Shown one piece after another: positions 1 through 64,000 of a DNA stretch of 64,000 nucleotides (positions are counted from its first letter, which is position 1; each line of letters begins with the position of its first letter). The stretch comes from Gymnothorax reevesii (taxonomy: Eukaryota > Chordata > Actinopteri > Anguilliformes > Muraenidae). A model generated the notes under the pieces. The model made no database searches, was not told the DNA's origin, and saw only the letters and a program-made list of their open reading frames with translations. The stretch spans positions 30,100,719 to 30,164,718 of the forward strand of contig CM056577.1 in the NCBI GenBank assembly GCA_029721435.1. Reading direction: 5' to 3'. The position numbers and the translations under genes are program-made.

Positions 1-569
1 GTCACAGGAAACATCTGCTCTGTGTTAACATTCGTTAACGCTTTATGAGGTCGACCGCACTCCCATGCCAATGCTGATTAAGAACATTTGACTGAACGCA
101 TAACACTTTGTTAATTAACAGTTTGGCTCCCGTATGTAGTAATCTCCAACTACAAGGAGACTTATCAACAAAATGTCTAAATATTTTTTATCTTTTGTAG
201 TAACGCGTGTCATTTTGTAAATATAGGATTTGGAGTACACAATAAAAGCATATCTTTGAAAATTATAATTAGTTTGTGCTTACACATAATTTGGCATTAT
301 CAGCAATATCCTCCTTAGGCAATGAAAATGTTTTTTTCGTAATGATGTATTTTGACTTCATTGGGGGCTTACCTTTGTTATTCCCACAGGCGTAGTCAAA
401 ATATATATAATCGCTTATTATCCCTGATGTGTTTTGGGTTCAATTGGGTTTTTTTTGACAGGGGTTAGGTTGGTCGTTTAAAACCTGTATTTCAGAGATC
501 TTTTTCTGGAATAATGAAAAAGGAGAGCATTAACAGCGCTGTTCTTATCTCCCGTGTTTGATCCTGCAG
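1..569. other. intron upstream of first visible exon
   Basis: AT-rich unique-looking sequence with a T8 run near 455 and a pyrimidine-rich end before the acceptor. No exon, RNA gene or clear repeat is seen. Confidence 0.6.
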
Positions 570-58854
<58,285 letters not shown>

Positions 58855-59069
58855 CCCCGGGGGCGCGGGCAGGTGTGAGGCCCCTCCCACTAGCACAAGC
58901 CTTGCCCCTCTCCGGCCTCACATGACATTGAGGGCTCCACCTCTGTACATAGCCGCTGTTGCAAAACCAGAAAACAAAAAAACTAAAAAAAAAAAAAGAA
59001 ACGGCAACTTAAGAAGAAGCTCGCCCCGGCTTACCTCGTCCAGCAATGGCGAAGTACATGCGTATTGTA

Positions 59070-59075
59070 AATAAA
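59070..59075 (+). promoter_or_regulatory. asap1: proximal poly(A) signal AATAAA
   Basis: Canonical AATAAA 216 bases past the stop, followed by a GT/T-rich stretch (CTGTGTTGCC then CTTTTACC) suitable as downstream element. It overlaps a Pumilio-type TGTAAATA at 59066-59073. Confidence 0.65.
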
Positions 59076-59199
59076 CTGTGTTGCCCTGCCTTTTACCAGT
59101 ATTATCATAGCCTTGGAGTCTGGCGAACCTTCCCTGGGTTCGCTATGGCCATCCTTGGAATCTAGCACTTACTATACATCTGTCGATGCCGTTACCGTA

Positions 59200-59325
59200 T
59201 GTATGTGTATACATATATTTATGTATGTATAAACTTGTTAGTGTGTATATAAATATGCTCACATATGTGTGTACAGACATACATATGTACATGTATGTAT
59301 TTATGTACATATACATGTGCGCACA
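59200..59325. repeat. TACATA/TATGTG-rich tract
   Basis: Imperfect repeats of GTATGTAT and ACATATGTACATG, low complexity, with many TGTA words. Lies just past the first poly(A) signal. Confidence 0.75.
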
Positions 59326-61349
59326 CGTGATTCCTCGCCTGCCGAGAGAGGCAGTCTTACTCTGATTCTGTGTCCATGTTGGCTTGACTGTTTACCGTCA
59401 GAATCATCTCTTCGTTTTTGCTGGAAGACCTCAGAAGAAGGCGGGCGAAGGTATATTGCGTTAGGAACGGATTAATCTACCGGTCTGACACTCTCCCCTC
59501 ACGGGAAGCACTCGACTGGGAAACAGAGTTAATGTTTTTTTTTTTTTTTTTAATATCAAATCTTCCTACAGTGGCACGTTGAAGGATGAAATATATTCAT
59601 GAAGTGGATCCGTAGTATTTGCTTGTTTAGTATTAAAAAAAAAAAATTGCAAAGTTAATATTCTCATTCTCAGCGGTCATCGATTCGGCAGCAGAGCCAC
59701 TGTTGTCTGACAGGTGTCTATCAATCATCAGCAGCCGGCTGGGGGCAGGGCTTCAGCTGTGTGTTATGACTGCACTAGAAAACCACTACATCACCCGTGA
59801 CTGAGGGAGACCGTCAATGTCTGTGTGCCACATAATTCCTGTCATTGCGCCCCTCCAGGCCTGATACCGCATGCTGCTTGTTGTGTTGCAGTCTCCATTT
59901 CGCCCTGCACCACAGTGGGGCTGTTACACCCTCTTTTTAGTTTGCACGTGTGGGGTCATGAGTTAAAAGGTGTTAATGGTCCCTGGAGGCTTCAGTCTTG
60001 GTACCTTTCCCACCATGGCGGAACCTACCATCTAGAAAAAAAAACTACCCAGTCTCGTCATCGACATTGCAAACTTCTGTTGTCATAGCTGCTTACCCCC
60101 TGCCACCACTGGAAGATGGCGTCCTGCCGCTGGTAGCTACCATCTTGGATCTGAGAACCCTCAAGTTCTCCCTCCAGCAAAATGGACGTTTTGTACATTC
60201 AAACCCATGACCTCCACAACAGGCAAAGGACAGTTTTTCAGCTGGATCTTATCAAAGGCGCACAGTCCATACATACAACTGCAGTGATGGAGTGTGTCAT
60301 CTTCTCAACTGTTTTCCAGATGTCTTACTGTTTGTGTCATTTATGAGAACATTCCCTCTACTTTTTAGTTTATTTTTCAAGAAGTATGAGCAGTATCAAA
60401 GGACTAGGGCTCGCGTGACCAGCCTTCGTCCTGAGAGGCCACAGTGTCTGCTGGCTTCCGTTGTCAAACTTGAAAACAGCTGTTATTTTGAACCCAAGAA
60501 ACCATGGGCGACAAGTTAGCTGTGTGATCCATGGCTTCAATTGATCAATTAAGGCAATGGTGCCCGAACTCGGTCCTGGGGTCCCCTTGTGATTGCTGGT
60601 TTTTTCTCAACCACAGTTGTGATCGTTCAATATTAATAGGTTGATAGTTTGTCTCAGTAAGGCGCATTTCATGACAAAACAGTTGTTTACCATCTTAAGC
60701 CTCATTTTGACCGAAATATCAATGGATGCCATGAAGAATAAAACAGCTTTGAACTCTTTCTGTTGATTTCTCTGTTGAAAGTAGTTTCAAGTAACATTTT
60801 AAATGGGTCTAAGTGGACACTGGGAAAATCAGTAAGCTCCAAATTAGGGTGCTGAACACAGGTGTTTGGAGTTTTTTCAATATAATTTGCTTTAACTAAC
60901 ATAAACATGACACAAAACAGGTTAGTTTTCAGGACCCTGTGTCCATGGTTTCACCAATTATGGACTTACTACTTGTTTACTCAGATTGGTTGATTCCTCA
61001 CCCCCCCAATTTTCCTGCATCCGGGGACAATGAGTTGGGGATACTGTGGATCAACGAATGTCATGCCGTATTCATAGATGTGCGTTAACGCTCTTCAGAC
61101 CACAAATTTCAACTGATTGGTATCATATTTGGCACGGATCTTGTGTGTGGTATCGTCATGAAGCCTATCGATTTTGGGAGCAATTATTTTTGGGGGTCTG
61201 GGGAATACACGTTGACCAGTGGGTGATTGACTGTCTAGTGTTGCAGTTGTTTCTAATACATCACAATGTGAATAATATGGAATTTTTATTCTTCATGGCA
61301 TTGACAGACGTCTGTAGAAATGTAGTGTCGGAGGGCAGAATCTAATTAA

Positions 61350-61879
61350 CCCTATAATGTCCAGACACAGACATTATTATAGGAAAAATATGACCCAGTA
61401 ATATTTTTGAAGTATTGAAGGGTAGTATTCAGATCCACTGTTAATCATTAGGTTTTGTGACAGCAAAATATACATTGCTGAACAGAACTTCTTCAAATTC
61501 CAGGAGTATCATATCTGATACAGCCAAAAATCAGCACCCCTCAAGAACTCAGCACTCGAAATGTCTAATTATGTATATGCTCTACTATCTATAGCTATCC
61601 CTTAACATGAATAAGAATAAGTTTTTGTATAATATTTACCTTGGAATGCCGAACTTCACTGCCAAAAGGAAATTCATGAATTCCCATTCACATGTGAGCT
61701 ACAAACTTGAAGTGAGTGACTAGGGGAGAGACTCCTGTAATCTCACTTCTTCCTTCCAGCTGGCAGCACTGTGTATCAGATATGATACAGTGAGCGGTCG
61801 TGGTTGTGTTGCATCTTACCAGGTGGGCATGGTCCTTCAAATTTATTGTATCATATATGGTAAAAGGGGCATTATAGGG
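61350..61879. mobile_element. piggyBac-like MITE (530 bp)
   Basis: CCCTATAATGTCC at the left and GGGGCATTATAGGG at the right are inverted, each flanked by TTAA (61346-61349, 61880-61883). Subterminal palindromes GTATCATATCTGATAC (about 61505) and GTATCAGATATGATAC (about 61775) look like transposase-binding repeats. No transposase ORF. Confidence 0.85.
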
Positions 61880-63036
61880 TTAAAACAAATTGTAACAGCT
61901 TGTTTTAGTCCGACAAATGCAGTTGTGGTTGGAAAGAAAATTGGCATACTAAAGGAGGCCCTCAGGATAGAGTTTTGGAATGACTGCATTAAAAGCTGAG
62001 AAGTCCGAAAAATCCAGCAACTTCTGAATCTCTCTGGGACCAGAGGTGACCACTCCAAGGCTTAAAGTATTAACAAACAAAAAACTGTCCTTTACCGCAA
62101 CTTGGCCCTTGTTTTTTTGTTTTATTTGACTGGAAGAGTTGGATTTACTTTAGATATTAAAGTCAATGATGTATTAACAAGAAATGATGTATTACCATGT
62201 GAATGCTTCCTGTATTTAATGTCAAATGACCTGTGTTACACTCCAGAGAATCACCAATTGGCAATATATAGTTGTAACCTGGGGTGCTAAAAATGCGATA
62301 TTTAAAAAAAATATTTTGTATAGAAATTGTCCAGCTGAAAACTAACTGCTTGACTTCAAAACATGAGCTCACTGAAAGAGGAATCGCAGTGTTTATTCCT
62401 TTCAAAACAGTAGGAAAGATGCAGTTCAGTGCTTGGCCAGTATTTGGAGTGTTGTAATGGTGTAAACTTGGCCAGCATGAGTAATTCATGTTTGGTTGAG
62501 TTTTGTTTTGGGTGGTGATGAGTGCAATGCTATTTTAGGGAATATTTATTTCATCCGGAATTTTATCAGAGATGACGGGTGGGTGAGGAGGGAGTGGAAT
62601 TTTCAACCTTTTTGTAAACTTCTGTTCGAAGCATTTAAACTGTTTCGCTGTTCCTGTTTTGTTTTGTTTTGATTTTTTTTTTACGTTTCATTGTGTCGAC
62701 TGGAGTAGACGTGCAGTAGAACCCCAATATTTGATTTTCCCGCCCTGTATCTCAGACTCCAGCGTCCGTGATTTAGCTCTAAAGTTCGCGTAGAACGACT
62801 CGGACAGAATTCCGCATCCCACCATTCCATTTGATCCATTAATAAAGGTTTTATGTTGTAAACTTGAAAGTGGTTTGGAGTCCTTTCTTGACGAGTTAGT
62901 CTGTGAGCGCACACGGACATCACACATGATCACACCCAAACCTAGCTGGAGAGACTGTAATTCAGTGTGGAGCACAGCTCTGAGACTGAACTTGCTCCTT
63001 TAAAATTTAAATTTTCACATTTTCTTCCCATTACAA

Positions 63037-63117
63037 TTGAATAGATGAATTCAATAAGGGCTCAACCCCACACATTTTCCGCATGGAGTTGGGCCCTTAT
63101 TGAATTCACAGATTCAA
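63037..63117. other. strong hairpin, pre-miRNA-like
   Basis: GAATTCAATAAGGGCTCAAC then CCCA (63047-63070) pairs with 63084-63107 with one mismatch and one G-U pair around a 13-base loop. After a 4-base internal loop the stem resumes with TTGAAT/ATTCAA. No coding role. Confidence 0.6.
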
Positions 63118-63916
63118 GTGAACTTTTTCATGCATTTAATTATGTTGCCTTTTCATGAATGCCATCCCAGCACATTAACATAAGATGTACTTTATTTATT
63201 ATTTTTTTAATAGTCTTCAGTGATTGTGTCTGGATAGAGTTCACTTAGTTTTTTTAACTTGATTTTGTATTTTTAGAGTATTAGGCCCCTCCCCCAAACA
63301 CTCTTGCAGTGATAGATGATTAAAGTTCTGAAGACAGTTGATCTTATAGCAGCTGCTAAACGGTGAGGCATTGTCTGAGCTGTTTGTTTAAGACCTTTTA
63401 GCAGATGAATCCCATTTCAAAGTGACTATCACAAGTGTGCTGAGGGGGACAGAGGCCTGGATCCAGCCTGGGTGATGTATATTCAAGGTCGCCATCAGCA
63501 AAGCCAAATTAACGGATTTATGAGACTAAAAACTCGCTGGTTGAAATGGCCCGAGGTCCAATGGGAATACAGAACATGGTATATTCAATTTTTTTTTTTT
63601 CTTACCATAGCCATAGGTTCTTGAATTTAACCAACTCTCAAGAGTTCCTTGGTATGTCTCTCTTTGGGTTTTCTGGTTGTTAAACTTCAATTCCACAGGA
63701 ATTACAAAAGAAGTAAACTGCAAATAACAGAATAGATTTGTACATTCTATTTTGCCGACTAAGTTGAGATGGCTCAAAGAAAAAAATAGTTTAACTTTCA
63801 CCTTATCAACTGTATTTATTTTGTAAATATTTGCTCTTTTTGGATTTGACAAGGGAATGGAAAGACTGGAAAAGTAGTGTGATCTTTGGAAAAACATCTG
63901 TTTGTAACACCCTTCT

Positions 63917-63922
63917 AATAAA
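63917..63922 (+). promoter_or_regulatory. candidate distal poly(A) signal AATAAA
   Basis: AATAAA in an AT-rich block with TGTATTTATT and TGTAAATA (63822-63829) 90 bases before it, and a TTATTATTGGGTGT stretch after it. It could end a 5-kb 3' UTR of asap1. Other hexamers lie at 60737-60742 and 62841-62846. Confidence 0.35.
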
Positions 63923-64000
63923 CAGGTGCTTGAATTATTATTGGGTGTAAAATGAGCAGTTATAAATGGCACATTTGTTTACCAGCTAGATGGTTTGAGG

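Larger units (their letters stand above)
58855..63940 (+). other. asap1: asap1 3' UTR and/or downstream region
   Basis: No coding exon of another gene was recognised here on either strand. A short 3' UTR could end after the poly(A) signal at 59070. More AATAAA hexamers at 60737, 62841 and 63917 could serve longer transcripts. The stretch also holds a TACATA-rich tract, T and A homopolymers near 59535 and 59635, a piggyBac-like MITE and a strong hairpin. The 62500-63930 part is AT-rich with TATTTAT and TGTAAATA elements, in style like a vertebrate 3' UTR. The true end cannot be fixed from sequence alone. Confidence 0.5.

Overview
This is a piece of a ray-finned fish genome, probably teleost. 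The gene is vertebrate, split by introns of up to 9.4 kb. The introns hold TG/CA microsatellites, Tc1/mariner copies, piggyBac-like and other MITEs, a tRNA-derived SINE family and a solo LTR. Species cannot be told from the sequence.

One protein-coding gene can be supported, on the + strand: the 3' three quarters of asap1 (ArfGAP with SH3 domain, ankyrin repeats and PH domain 1). I joined 22 coding exons by eye from 570 to the stop at 58852-58854. All splice phases agree, giving 2,745 nt, or 914 residues plus stop. The start codon and most of the BAR domain lie upstream of the window. Domain order is end of BAR (exons 1-3), PH (4-8), zinc-finger ArfGAP (8-11), ankyrin repeats (11-14), acidic linker (15), proline-rich region with Src-SH3-type and D-L-P-P-K-P repeats (16-20), SH3 (21-22). 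The D-L-P-P-K-P repeats and the C-terminal sequence point to ASAP1 rather than ASAP2. No second gene is visible on either strand; most long ORFs are repeat shadows.

Layout: 1-6500 holds BAR exons and old tandem repeats. 6500-14190 is a large intron with a local duplication and a 34-bp minisatellite. 14190-28140 holds the PH and ArfGAP exons, a Tc1 fossil and a MITE. 28140-37540 is the largest intron, with a second Tc1 fossil carrying a nested insert, a 39-bp minisatellite, a solo LTR and a SINE. 37540-43070 holds the ankyrin exons and a long TG/CG tract. 43070-58854 holds the proline-rich and SH3 exons among MITEs, a third Tc1 with a nested SINE, and a MITE inside an L2-like repeat. 58855-64000 is 3' UTR and/or downstream DNA with several poly(A) signals, a piggyBac-type MITE and a strong hairpin.

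Most notable are two exons (4 and 13) whose acceptors are TG repeats with CA repeats just downstream, a possible RNA-looping architecture. Also notable are TTAA-flanked piggyBac-like MITEs, a MITE with a telomere-like core, a pre-miRNA-like hairpin, and a tandem trio of ZNF143-like motifs. Family names for proteins rest on recognition of motifs; no database search was run.
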